NCBI GenBank assembly: GCA_028716265.1
Contig: JAQUQD010000029.1
Span: 1-36,238, forward strand
Reading direction: 5' to 3'
From: Bacteroidales bacterium
Lineage (GTDB): Bacteria > Bacteroidota > Bacteroidia > Bacteroidales > JAGONC01
DNA: 36,238 nucleotides
The position numbers and the translations under genes were made by a program. A model generated the notes under the pieces. It ran no database searches, was not told where the DNA came from, and worked only from the letters and a program-made list of their open reading frames with translations. The first letter of the stretch is position 1; every line of letters begins with the position of its first letter. This document shows positions 16,580-24,983 of this stretch, one piece after another.

Positions 16580-17341
16580 ATGAGAGAAAAAATCGTTGCA
16601 GGTAACTGGAAAATGAACAAGACATTCCTTGAAGCTGAGGAAGTGCTGTCAGAGATCACCGATCTTTTGTCGGAGCGTGAAGACCAGGATGCAAAGGTGA
16701 TCGTATGTCCGCCCTTTGTATTTCTGGAACTGGCCATCGACCTGTCGTATGAGGGTCAGTTCGATGTAGGGGCCCAGAACGTCAGTGAGTACGAAAAAGG
16801 GGCCTACACCGGGGAGGTATCCGCTGAAATGCTCAGATCCATGGACATTTCCTATTGCATTGCAGGGCATTCGGAGCGCCGTAAATACTTCCATGAAACC
16901 GATGAAATGATCAAGAACAAGGTGGATGGATTGCTCCGGAACAACATATCTCCGATCTTCTGCTGCGGGGAGGCGTTGTCGGAAAGGGAAGCATCAAAAC
17001 ACTTCAGCGTTGTGAAAACCCAGTTAAAAAAATCTCTGTTCCATCTTCCTGCAGATGAATTCCAAAAAGTGATCATTGCCTACGAGCCTGTCTGGGCGAT
17101 TGGCACCGGAGTAAATGCCACCCCGGAGCAGGCCCAGGAGATGCATGCCTATATCCGTGAGCTGATCGAACAAAAATATAGCAAGGAAATTGCCGGAAAC
17201 ACCACCATCCTGTACGGTGGAAGCTGTAATGCAGCCAATGCACATGCCCTGTTTTCCAATCCTGACGTGGACGGAGGCCTGATCGGGGGAGCCTCGCTGA
17301 AGGCAAAAGATTTTGCTGCCATCGCTTCGGCATTACATTAA
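16580..17341 (+). CDS. tpiA: Triosephosphate isomerase
   Basis: A 253-residue glycolytic enzyme interconverting dihydroxyacetone phosphate and glyceraldehyde 3-phosphate. Catalytic residues are in place: N9 and K11 in GNWKMNK, H97 in IAGHSERR and E169 in AYEPVWAIGTG, followed by the flexible loop, LYGGS and DGGLIGGAS near the C-terminus. Length is normal for a bacterial enzyme. It is in the middle of the plus-strand run, between the ABC permease and prmA. Confidence 0.98.
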   Translation: MREKIVAGNWKMNKTFLEAEEVLSEITDLLSEREDQDAKVIVCPPFVFLELAIDLSYEGQFDVGAQNVSEYEKGAYTGEVSAEMLRSMDISYCIAGHSERRKYFHETDEMIKNKVDGLLRNNISPIFCCGEALSEREASKHFSVVKTQLKKSLFHLPADEFQKVIIAYEPVWAIGTGVNATPEQAQEMHAYIRELIEQKYSKEIAGNTTILYGGSCNAANAHALFSNPDVDGGLIGGASLKAKDFAAIASALH

Positions 17342-17386
17342 ACTTTCCTCATTGGCGTATTCATTGATAAACCTCTTTTCATTTCT

Positions 17387-18223
17387 ATGGATTACATCGA
17401 AGTGACCTGCCATTTTCCCGCCTCGCAGGAAACCACTGACCGGATGATTTCTGTTCTGGCATCCGTAGGTTTTGAAGGATTCGTCGAAGAGGCAGGTCAT
17501 CTGCAAGCCTATATCCCCACCTCCGTATTTGAGCCCGGAATGCTTGATTTACTGAATTTTACCGTTGATCCGCCTGAGGATCTGGAAATTACCATTAAGC
17601 GTATTGCCGAACAAAACTGGAATCAGCTCTGGGAATCCTCCTATGCATCGGTCCTGATCGGGGACCGTTGCCTGGTCAGGGCCCCTTTTCATACGACGTT
17701 GGAGGGTATCGCGTACGACATTGTCATTGAACCGCGTATGTCATTTGGGACGGCCCATCACTCAACCACCCAGCTCATGGTTGAGGCCCTGCTGAAAATG
17801 GATGTAAAAGGAAAGACGGTTCTGGACATGGGCTGCGGGACCGGTCTGCTCGCCATACTCGCAGCTAAAATGGGCGCCAGGCCGGTGACTGCGATCGATA
17901 ATGACGAATGGGCTTTTTCGAACACAAAGGAAAACATCATCAAAAATAATGTTGCCTCCTGCAACGTTTACCTTTCAGATGCCTCTGCCATCGGAAATGA
18001 CCGGTATGATGTGATCCTTGCCAACATCAACAGGAATACGCTGGTGAATGATATGTCGCTGTATGTCAACGGATTGCGTAAAGATGGCATTCTTTTGGTC
18101 AGCGGATTTTACAGCAGCGACATCGATAGTATAAACCGTTCAGCACAGAAGAATGGATTGGAAATGAGTGAAATTCAGTTCAAGGGGGAATGGGCATCGG
18201 TCAGGTACTTTAAAAAGGAATAG
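17387..18223 (+). CDS. prmA: Ribosomal protein L11 methyltransferase
   Basis: A 278-residue SAM-dependent enzyme that trimethylates ribosomal protein L11. The N-terminal substrate-recognition domain starts MDYIEVTCHFPASQETTDRM. Then come RMSFGTAHHSTTQLM, the SAM motif VLDMGCGTGLLAILAAKMGA, AIDND and ANINRNTL, which are all PrmA features. It follows tpiA after 45 bases, the usual Bacteroidota order. Confidence 0.95.
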   Translation: MDYIEVTCHFPASQETTDRMISVLASVGFEGFVEEAGHLQAYIPTSVFEPGMLDLLNFTVDPPEDLEITIKRIAEQNWNQLWESSYASVLIGDRCLVRAPFHTTLEGIAYDIVIEPRMSFGTAHHSTTQLMVEALLKMDVKGKTVLDMGCGTGLLAILAAKMGARPVTAIDNDEWAFSNTKENIIKNNVASCNVYLSDASAIGNDRYDVILANINRNTLVNDMSLYVNGLRKDGILLVSGFYSSDIDSINRSAQKNGLEMSEIQFKGEWASVRYFKKE

Positions 18224-18241
18224 GTTTAATTGTCAGCATCC

Positions 18242-21200
18242 ATGCCTTGGTCTAAATACAAGCATACACTTCTCATCACAGCCCTTATCCTGGTCGTAGC
18301 ACGAGGTATGGCTCAACCGGTAAAGGTTTTCACACCCGATTCCGCACTTTTTTTAACCGAACTGAATCAGTACCTGGAGACTACCCCCGGTCCGTATCAG
18401 CGGGACATGAAAAACCTGACCGACAAACTGGCTTTTGAATGGCAGTACGGTCAGTTCAAAGAACCCTACCGCAGCAGGATGTACCTGACGGCCAACCGGA
18501 TGCTTCAGGAAAAAATAAAGCCCTATCCTGATTTCTATACCTTCCTTAAAGTGATCCTGTATTTTTATGACACGCGGCAACCCCTGGCAGATTATGACTC
18601 CCTGCATGCCAGTTTCATTTCGTTGCTGGACCTTAGCAGCAAGAAACCTTTCAGTGAGTACCTGCAGAGCCTGGATCGGTTCTTCGAGGATCGGACGCTT
18701 AATGACTACCGGGGTGTAAAATGGAAATGCAGCAAAGCGGATTTTGTTTTTATCTACGACACGGTTCCCCGTTTTTCCCTGAAGAATGTCATACTGACTT
18801 GCTTTGTAAGCCGGGATAGTATCCGGATTGAGAATACGCAGGGAATATTTTATCCGGTTCAAAACCAGTGGAAGGGTTCTGGAGGTAAAGTGACCTGGGA
18901 GCGGGCTGGCTACAGTGCCGATTCGGTATTCGCTGAGCTGGAGGATTATGTCGTTGAACTGAAGAATTCAGGATACACAGCCGATGACGTTACTTTTTAT
19001 CACAAAACCTATTTCAAACACCCGCTTCAGGGGAAGCTGGAAGATAAAGTGACCTCCTTTACATCAAGGGATCTGGCAAATTACCCTGTATTTGAATCGT
19101 ACATCAAACGGATACAGATCGTCAATCTTTTCCGAGATATTCACTTTGACGGGGCTTTCCGGATGGAAGGGGCCGATGTACTGGGATCTGGTGCTGAAGA
19201 CAGGGATGCCGCGGTGACAGTGTATCATAAAAACAAGGAATTCATTGTGCTCAAGTCGCCGCGATTCATCATCCACCGCGACCGGATCAATGCACAACGC
19301 GCTGCAGTGTCGGTGTATTTTGAATCCGATTCGATCTATCACCCGGGACTCCAGTTCAAATATATCGACTCCTCCAGGGAGCTTTCGCTCTACAGGGGCA
19401 ATGAAGGCCTCTCACAAAGCCCCTTCTATGACTCATACCATGAAGTCGACATGTTCTTTGAAGCGTTCAACTGGAAAGTTGGGGATCCATTCATCCAAAT
19501 GGAAAAAATGAAAGGATTGAATCCGAAAAGTCAAGCAAACTTCGAATCCAATCAGTTCTACACGGAGGACAGGTTCGACCACATCATGGGAATAGACCAG
19601 CGCCATCCCTTGATCATGATCAGGAATTTCGTCAGAAACAATCCCGACCGATCTTTCTATATCCCGGACCTGGCTGCCCATCTTCAACAATCCGACGATC
19701 AGGTGAGGGCACTGATCATTCAGCTGACCAACCAGGGATTCCTGAATTATGATGTCGTCTCAGACCGGGCGACGGCAAAGGACAAGCTGTATGATTATAT
19801 CGACGCAAAAAACGGCAAAACAGATTATGATGCCATCTCCTTCGTTTCGGAAGTAGAAGGTCAGAGCAATGCTACTCTCAATGTCGAGACCTTTGATCTG
19901 TTGATAAAGGGTGTCCCCGTAGTAAGCCTGAGTGATTCACAGCAAGTCTATCTCTATCCAAACAACAACGAAATCCTGCTGCAGCAAAACCGGAACTTTG
20001 CCTTCTCGGGCAGGGTACACGCGGGATTGCTGGATTTTTATCCAAAGGAAAGTACATTCGACTATGACTCGTTCAAACTGAATATGCCAGTGATCGATTC
20101 GCTGAGTTTCATGGTACCATCACGCAGGAAAGACAAGAAAAGCAATCCTCCGCTGGAGAGGGTTAAATCGGTGATCAGGAATGTCAACGGTACCCTCTGG
20201 ATCGATCATCCGACGAACAAATCAGGTCTGAAGGATTTTCCCTATTACCCGTACTTTACCAGTGAGGATGATTCCTATGTATACTACAATGATCCTGATA
20301 TACAACATGGGGGTTACAGTGACAGTCTATTCTACTACCAGGTCTACCCGTTCACGTTCGACAGCCTGAACCAGTTCACCACCGAGGGGATCCAGTTCAA
20401 GGGCAAACTGGTTTCCGGGGATATCTTACCCGATATTGAACATCCCCTGTCCGTTCAGGAGGACTACTCACTGGGTTTCGTCAATAGGTCACTGGATGAT
20501 GGATATTCCATTTATCAGGGCAAGGGACAGTTCATGAATGACATTAAACTCAGCAACAACGGATTAAAGGGAAGCGGCGCCATCAAATACCTGGCTTCAA
20601 CGGCCATTTCAGGCGATTTCACTTTCCTGCCCGACCAAGTGACCGGGCCGGTCAATTCATTCTTAATAAAAGAAAGCACCTCAGGGGTGGAATATCCTGA
20701 GGTGGCGGCCGATAGTGGCTATTACCGCTGGCTTACCACCAGGGATTCTCTGTTGGTATCGTCGGTGAAAGATAAGCCGTTCAGCGTGTATCATGACCAG
20801 GCACTGATGAGAGGAACACTGAAACTGACGCCTGAACATTTATACGGGGACGGCACGGTCGCTGTAAAAGATGGCGAAATTGAGTCGAACGATATAGTCT
20901 TCAACCAGCATGTTTTCACTTCCGATACCACCAATTTCCGTTTGCTGACCATGGATAAATCCCAGCTGGCCCTTTCTACCTATGTTTACAAAGCGAACGT
21001 AGACATGAAAGAACGTGTTGGTGAGTTCAGTTCAACGGGAGGCACATCCCTGGTAGAGTTACCCGCCAACCAGTATGTTTGCTTCATGGACAAGTTTGAA
21101 TGGCTGATGGATGAGGAAAAGATCTCGCTTTACAACACACTTTCGGTGGATACCCTGGAAATTGGAAAACTTACCTATAAAGAGCTGATGGATGCTGACC

Positions 21201-22735
21201 TGAAAGGTTCTGAATTCATTTCAACGCATCCCAAACAGGATTCACTTGAGTTCTTCTCCCTAAAAGCATTGTACGATCTTAAAGAGAACATCCTGTACGC
21301 AGAAGATGTAAAATACATCAAAGTGGCTGACGCGGCGGTATTCCCTGTCGATGGCAAGGTGACCATCCGCAGGAATGCCCAGATGGAGCCTCTCGTCGGA
21401 GCTGTGATCATTGCGGATACGACCAGGAAATCCCATGTGATCTATGATGCGACGGTTACTATCCACTCCCGCAAAACGTACAAGGCATCAGGAAAATATG
21501 ATTATACGGATGAACTGGGCAATGTAAACCAGATCCTCTTTAATAATATATCCACTGACAGCAGCAACCGCACCTTCGCTGTGGCCCAGATACCTGATTC
21601 GGTCAGATTCCGTTTAAGCCCATATTTTGATTTCAAGGGGAAAGCCCTTCTGGTCACCTCCAGGGAATTCCTGACGTTTGACGGTGGCTACCGGATCCGG
21701 CAGGACTGTGATCCATTCCCCCCTTCCTGGGTGAAATTCACCGCCGAGGTGGATCCCGGTAACATCGCTCTCCCTGTGGAAGATACCCTGGTGGATGTCA
21801 CGAATAGAACGATCTCAGATGCTCTCGTACTGTCGGCGGGATATGAAATCTATCCTGTTTTTTTCGGAAGGAAGGACCGGATGGATGAGACCGAAATTCT
21901 GACAGCCAGTGGATTCATTGCTTACGATAAGCCCTCGGAGGAATACCGGATCGCTTCCGGTGACAGCCTCGCACGCGCCGAAGGTTTGGATAACTACCTC
22001 AGCCTCAGCAATAAAAGCTGTGTTCTGTATGGGGAAGGAGAGATCCATACAGGATTGAACTACGACGAGGTCAACATGACTACCTATGGTAACGGGACCT
22101 ACTTCATCGTTCCTGACTCGGCTATCTTCAATATGTTCCTGAGCCTGGACTTTTATTTTGCGGAGGAGGTCCTTGGGATCATGACCGAAAAACTCCTGGG
22201 TTCAAACATGCCAGGGATCGATATCACCAGCACATCATACAGAAAAGCGCTCACACACATGGCCGGAAAGGAAGCCGCCGAGGCATTGCTGACGGAATTG
22301 TCGTTGTATGGATCCCTGCGCAAACTGCCGCCGGCATTTCAGCATACCCTGGTACTCTCCGACGTGAACATGGTTTGGAACCAACGAACCAAATCCTACA
22401 TCTCCAGGGGGCAAATAGGAGTAAGCTCCATCCTGGACCGTTCGGTCAACAAGTATGCCGGCGGTGTCATCGAGCTGGCCAAGCGGCGCAATGGGGATGA
22501 ACTGAATATTTACCTTGAAACGGCTGAAAAGGAATGGTTCTATTTCAACTACTCCAACCATATCATGCAGTCCATTTCTTCAGATGACCGGTATAATACT
22601 ACGTTAAGCGAACTGAAAGAGACCCGGAGAGTGCTGAACCTTGAAAACTCAAAAAACATCTATCAGTATATCATATCGACCCGTCAGAAAATGATCGAAT
22701 TCATCAGCCGGATACAGGCAACAGAAAGACGATAA
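18242..22735 (+). CDS. Very large exported protein of unknown function
   Basis: A 1497-residue protein beginning MPWSKYKHTLLITALILVVA and a cleavage-like GMAQP, which looks like a signal peptide; no other membrane span is evident. The frame opens at a TTG at 18230, but the ATG at 18242 is the better start. I recognise no catalytic motif. Much of the middle and C-terminal part is made of short beta-strand-like segments recurring in patterns such as GKVTIRRNAQMEPLVGAVI, which suggests extended beta structure (inference; LptA/OstA-like strands are one idea). The N-terminal 150 residues look helical. It sits between prmA and plsY, one base before the latter, so it is probably coexpressed. Homologues seem to be a Bacteroidota-specific conserved hypothetical. 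Confidence 0.8.
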   Translation: MPWSKYKHTLLITALILVVARGMAQPVKVFTPDSALFLTELNQYLETTPGPYQRDMKNLTDKLAFEWQYGQFKEPYRSRMYLTANRMLQEKIKPYPDFYTFLKVILYFYDTRQPLADYDSLHASFISLLDLSSKKPFSEYLQSLDRFFEDRTLNDYRGVKWKCSKADFVFIYDTVPRFSLKNVILTCFVSRDSIRIENTQGIFYPVQNQWKGSGGKVTWERAGYSADSVFAELEDYVVELKNSGYTADDVTFYHKTYFKHPLQGKLEDKVTSFTSRDLANYPVFESYIKRIQIVNLFRDIHFDGAFRMEGADVLGSGAEDRDAAVTVYHKNKEFIVLKSPRFIIHRDRINAQRAAVSVYFESDSIYHPGLQFKYIDSSRELSLYRGNEGLSQSPFYDSYHEVDMFFEAFNWKVGDPFIQMEKMKGLNPKSQANFESNQFYTEDRFDHIMGIDQRHPLIMIRNFVRNNPDRSFYIPDLAAHLQQSDDQVRALIIQLTNQGFLNYDVVSDRATAKDKLYDYIDAKNGKTDYDAISFVSEVEGQSNATLNVETFDLLIKGVPVVSLSDSQQVYLYPNNNEILLQQNRNFAFSGRVHAGLLDFYPKESTFDYDSFKLNMPVIDSLSFMVPSRRKDKKSNPPLERVKSVIRNVNGTLWIDHPTNKSGLKDFPYYPYFTSEDDSYVYYNDPDIQHGGYSDSLFYYQVYPFTFDSLNQFTTEGIQFKGKLVSGDILPDIEHPLSVQEDYSLGFVNRSLDDGYSIYQGKGQFMNDIKLSNNGLKGSGAIKYLASTAISGDFTFLPDQVTGPVNSFLIKESTSGVEYPEVAADSGYYRWLTTRDSLLVSSVKDKPFSVYHDQALMRGTLKLTPEHLYGDGTVAVKDGEIESNDIVFNQHVFTSDTTNFRLLTMDKSQLALSTYVYKANVDMKERVGEFSSTGGTSLVELPANQYVCFMDKFEWLMDEEKISLYNTLSVDTLEIGKLTYKELMDADLKGSEFISTHPKQDSLEFFSLKALYDLKENILYAEDVKYIKVADAAVFPVDGKVTIRRNAQMEPLVGAVIIADTTRKSHVIYDATVTIHSRKTYKASGKYDYTDELGNVNQILFNNISTDSSNRTFAVAQIPDSVRFRLSPYFDFKGKALLVTSREFLTFDGGYRIRQDCDPFPPSWVKFTAEVDPGNIALPVEDTLVDVTNRTISDALVLSAGYEIYPVFFGRKDRMDETEILTASGFIAYDKPSEEYRIASGDSLARAEGLDNYLSLSNKSCVLYGEGEIHTGLNYDEVNMTTYGNGTYFIVPDSAIFNMFLSLDFYFAEEVLGIMTEKLLGSNMPGIDITSTSYRKALTHMAGKEAAEALLTELSLYGSLRKLPPAFQHTLVLSDVNMVWNQRTKSYISRGQIGVSSILDRSVNKYAGGVIELAKRRNGDELNIYLETAEKEWFYFNYSNHIMQSISSDDRYNTTLSELKETRRVLNLENSKNIYQYIISTRQKMIEFISRIQATERR

Positions 22736-22736
22736 T

Positions 22737-23360
22737 ATGATCATCCTGATCCTGATCCTCGCATACCTGCTGGGTTCCATTCCGACATCTGTCTGGGTGG
22801 GTAAGACCTTCTTCGGTATCGACATACGCACCCAGGGAAGCGGTAATGCCGGTGCTACCAATGTGATCCGTGTTCTCGGACTAAAAGCCGGCATCCCGGT
22901 GCTGTTGTTTGACATCTCCAAGGGATGGGCCGCCATCCAGCTGATGCATATTTTTCATGTTCCCCTGGAAGCAGCGGACCAGATTGCACTCCTCAAGATC
23001 GGGCTGGGAGCCTCCGTGGTGATAGGCCATGTCTTCCCAATATTTGCCGGATTTAAAGGCGGAAAAGGAGTGGCTACTCTTCTGGGGGTGGGTATTGCCA
23101 TCTTTCCTGTGGCAACCCTTTGGACACTCGGGATATTCGTTATCGTTTTCTTCGCTTTCCGGTATGTCTCACTTGCCTCCATATCTGCAGCCATCGCTTT
23201 TCCTTTTATCCACATCGTCCTGCTCGGGCACAGGGAGATCTTGCCCCTGATGATCCTGGCCATCGCTATCGCGATCTTCATTCCGCTGACTCACCGTAAG
23301 AACATCCACCGGCTGCTACGCGGCACCGAATCCAGGTTCTGGTTCAGAAAGTCCAGATAA
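22737..23360 (+). CDS. plsY: Glycerol-3-phosphate acyltransferase PlsY
   Basis: A 207-residue inner-membrane enzyme that acylates glycerol-3-phosphate from acyl-phosphate, the first step of phospholipid synthesis with PlsX. Conserved loops are LLGSIPTSVWVGK, GSGNAGATNVIRVLG, GHVFPIFAGFKGGKGVAT and RHREI-like LLGHREILPL. About five to seven membrane helices are visible and the length is normal. The start is one base after the stop of the giant exported protein. Its downstream neighbour mrp has its own promoter box. Confidence 0.95.
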   Translation: MIILILILAYLLGSIPTSVWVGKTFFGIDIRTQGSGNAGATNVIRVLGLKAGIPVLLFDISKGWAAIQLMHIFHVPLEAADQIALLKIGLGASVVIGHVFPIFAGFKGGKGVATLLGVGIAIFPVATLWTLGIFVIVFFAFRYVSLASISAAIAFPFIHIVLLGHREILPLMILAIAIAIFIPLTHRKNIHRLLRGTESRFWFRKSR

Positions 23361-23389
23361 GCTATCCAGGATGGATTTGGAATTTATCC

Positions 23390-23397
23390 TATCTTTG
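23390..23397 (+). promoter_or_regulatory. -7 box of mrp promoter
   Basis: TATCTTTG, a perfect TAnnTTTG, lies 24 bases before the mrp ATG in the 61-base gap after plsY. No TTTG is found at the usual 19-base distance. Confidence 0.55.
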
Positions 23398-23421
23398 CCT
23401 CCCATTTCTTAAAACAAAACA

Positions 23422-24522
23422 ATGATCACAAAAGAACAGATCATAAATGCGCTCAGGCATGTCGAGGACCCGGATCTCAAGAAAGACCTGATCACCCTGA
23501 AGATGATCGAAAATATTGACATACAGAAAGATAAAATATCTTTTACCCTTGTACTCACCACTCCGGCCTGCCCGTTGAAAGGCAAAATGAAACAGGATTG
23601 CATCGACGCCATCCATCGCCATGTAGATTCCAAAATCCCGGTTGAAGTGGAAGTGACATCCCGTGTGACAAGCCGGAGGAAAGAGGCGGAAGAGGTTCTC
23701 AGGGGGGTAAAGAACATCATTGCCATCGCATCGGGAAAGGGTGGCGTCGGGAAATCCACGATAGCAGCTAACCTGGTAGTGGCATTAGGCCAGACAGGAG
23801 CGCGGGTGGGATTGCTGGATGCCGACATCTACGGTCCCTCGGTGCCTATGATGTTCGGCTTGCCGGTAGCGCGGCCCGACGTCGTCCAGATCGACGGCAA
23901 ACCAAAAGTGATTCCCATCTCCAGACATGGTATCCAGGTACTTTCCATCGGATTTTTCATCGATGCTTCCCAGGCGTTGATCTGGAGGGGGCCAATGGCG
24001 TCCAATGCATTGATGCAACTTTTCAAGGATGTTGAATGGGGCGAACTCGACTACCTGATCATCGACACTCCTCCCGGTACAGGAGATATCCACCTGACAC
24101 TGGCCCAGCAAGTCCCGATGACCGGTGTAGCCATTGTGACCACTCCACAGGAGGTGGCACTGGCCGATGCAAGAAAAGCGATCACCATGTTCAGGCAGGA
24201 ACAGATCCGCGTTCCCGTACTGGGTCTGATCGAGAACATGTCATGGTTCACCCCGGCCGAGCTCCCTGAAAACCGTTATTATATTTTTGGAAAAGAAGGC
24301 GGAAAGAGGCTGGCGGAAGAGTACCACATCCCCCTGCTGGGACAGGTTCCCGTCGTTCAGAGCATCTGTGAATCAGGAGACGAGGGATTGCCCGTCACCC
24401 TGACAGAAAACGCCCCGGGATCTTTGGCTTTCAGGCAAATGGCAGAAAATGTCGCACAGCAGATAGCCATCCGCAATGCGTTATACCCCTCCCCCGTGAG
24501 GCTGTGTCAAAATACAATTTAA
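23422..24522 (+). CDS. mrp: Mrp/ApbC-family Fe-S carrier ATPase
   Basis: A 366-residue protein with an N-terminal MIP18/DUF59 domain (about residues 1-85, with the cysteine in TTPACPLKGKM). A ParA-like ATPase domain follows with the deviant Walker A GKGGVGKS at 105-112, DADIYGPSVPMM and DTPPGTGDIHLTL. Mrp proteins bind and transfer [4Fe-4S] clusters. The CxxC that normally binds the cluster near ENMS is absent here (ENMSWFTPAELPENRYYIFG), as I recall for other Bacteroidota members. The last about 12 residues (from the YPSPV segment) are encoded inside a palindromic repeat, so the native C-terminus was probably altered. The NifU-like gene lies 200 bases downstream. Confidence 0.92.
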   Translation: MITKEQIINALRHVEDPDLKKDLITLKMIENIDIQKDKISFTLVLTTPACPLKGKMKQDCIDAIHRHVDSKIPVEVEVTSRVTSRRKEAEEVLRGVKNIIAIASGKGGVGKSTIAANLVVALGQTGARVGLLDADIYGPSVPMMFGLPVARPDVVQIDGKPKVIPISRHGIQVLSIGFFIDASQALIWRGPMASNALMQLFKDVEWGELDYLIIDTPPGTGDIHLTLAQQVPMTGVAIVTTPQEVALADARKAITMFRQEQIRVPVLGLIENMSWFTPAELPENRYYIFGKEGGKRLAEEYHIPLLGQVPVVQSICESGDEGLPVTLTENAPGSLAFRQMAENVAQQIAIRNALYPSPVRLCQNTI

Positions 24523-24629
24523 CCACGGAGTGCATGGAGGATTCACGGAGATCACGGAGTTTAAATGACTCGTTATCAGTCCTCTGTGTTCTCCGTGGTT
24601 TAATATAAAACATTCATTTTGACACAACC
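24500..24629. repeat. Palindromic MITE-like element between mrp and the NifU-like gene
   Basis: Ends match as inverted repeats: GGCTGTGTCAAAAT at 24500-24513 and its complement at 24616-24629 (13 of 14). Inside, CCACGGAG (24523-24530) pairs with CTCCGTGG (24591-24598), and CACGGAG occurs three times directly on the left arm. The whole could fold into a long hairpin. It covers the mrp stop codon. No ORF inside; origin from an IS end is possible. Confidence 0.8.
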
Positions 24630-24692
24630 CCGTGCAGGGGTAGGGTACACTAATAATAAAACATATAAAGATTTTCAAATAGATATTATAAC

Positions 24693-24700
24693 TATCTTTG
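24693..24700 (+). promoter_or_regulatory. -7 box of NifU-like gene promoter
   Basis: TATCTTTG lies 23 bases before the ATG at 24723. It is a perfect TAnnTTTG and the same octamer as before mrp and before the barrel gene at 27510. The -33 element is poor. Confidence 0.55.
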
Positions 24701-24722
24701 CCCGCTCAAAATAATTGATATC

Positions 24723-24968
24723 ATGGAGCAAAATCTGCGCAGCGAATTAGAAAAAAAAGTCAGGAATGTCATCGATCAGATCCGTCCCTACCTGCAATCC
24801 GATGGAGGAGATATTGAGTTTATCAACCTGACGGAAGATAACGTGGTGAACGTTGAACTTCATGGAGCCTGTGGTTCCTGCCCCTACAGCCGTCTTACGC
24901 TCAAGAACGGTGTGGAGGAAGCCATGCGGAGAGCGGTCCCCGAGATCAAATCCGTCGAAGCCATCTAA
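24723..24968 (+). CDS. NifU-like Fe-S scaffold protein (C-terminal NifU domain only)
   Basis: An 81-residue protein consisting of the NifU C-terminal domain. It has RPYLQSDGGDIEFI and the cluster-binding pair C50/C53 in ACGSCPYSRLTLKNGVE, ending VPEIKSVEAI. Such single-domain proteins (NfuA/Nfu type) carry Fe-S clusters to target enzymes. Placement after mrp, another Fe-S carrier, supports this role. It has its own -7 promoter box. Its stop is 15 bases from the convergent nadE stop. Confidence 0.93.
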   Translation: MEQNLRSELEKKVRNVIDQIRPYLQSDGGDIEFINLTEDNVVNVELHGACGSCPYSRLTLKNGVEEAMRRAVPEIKSVEAI

Positions 24969-24983
24969 CTGCTATCTCTCCTC

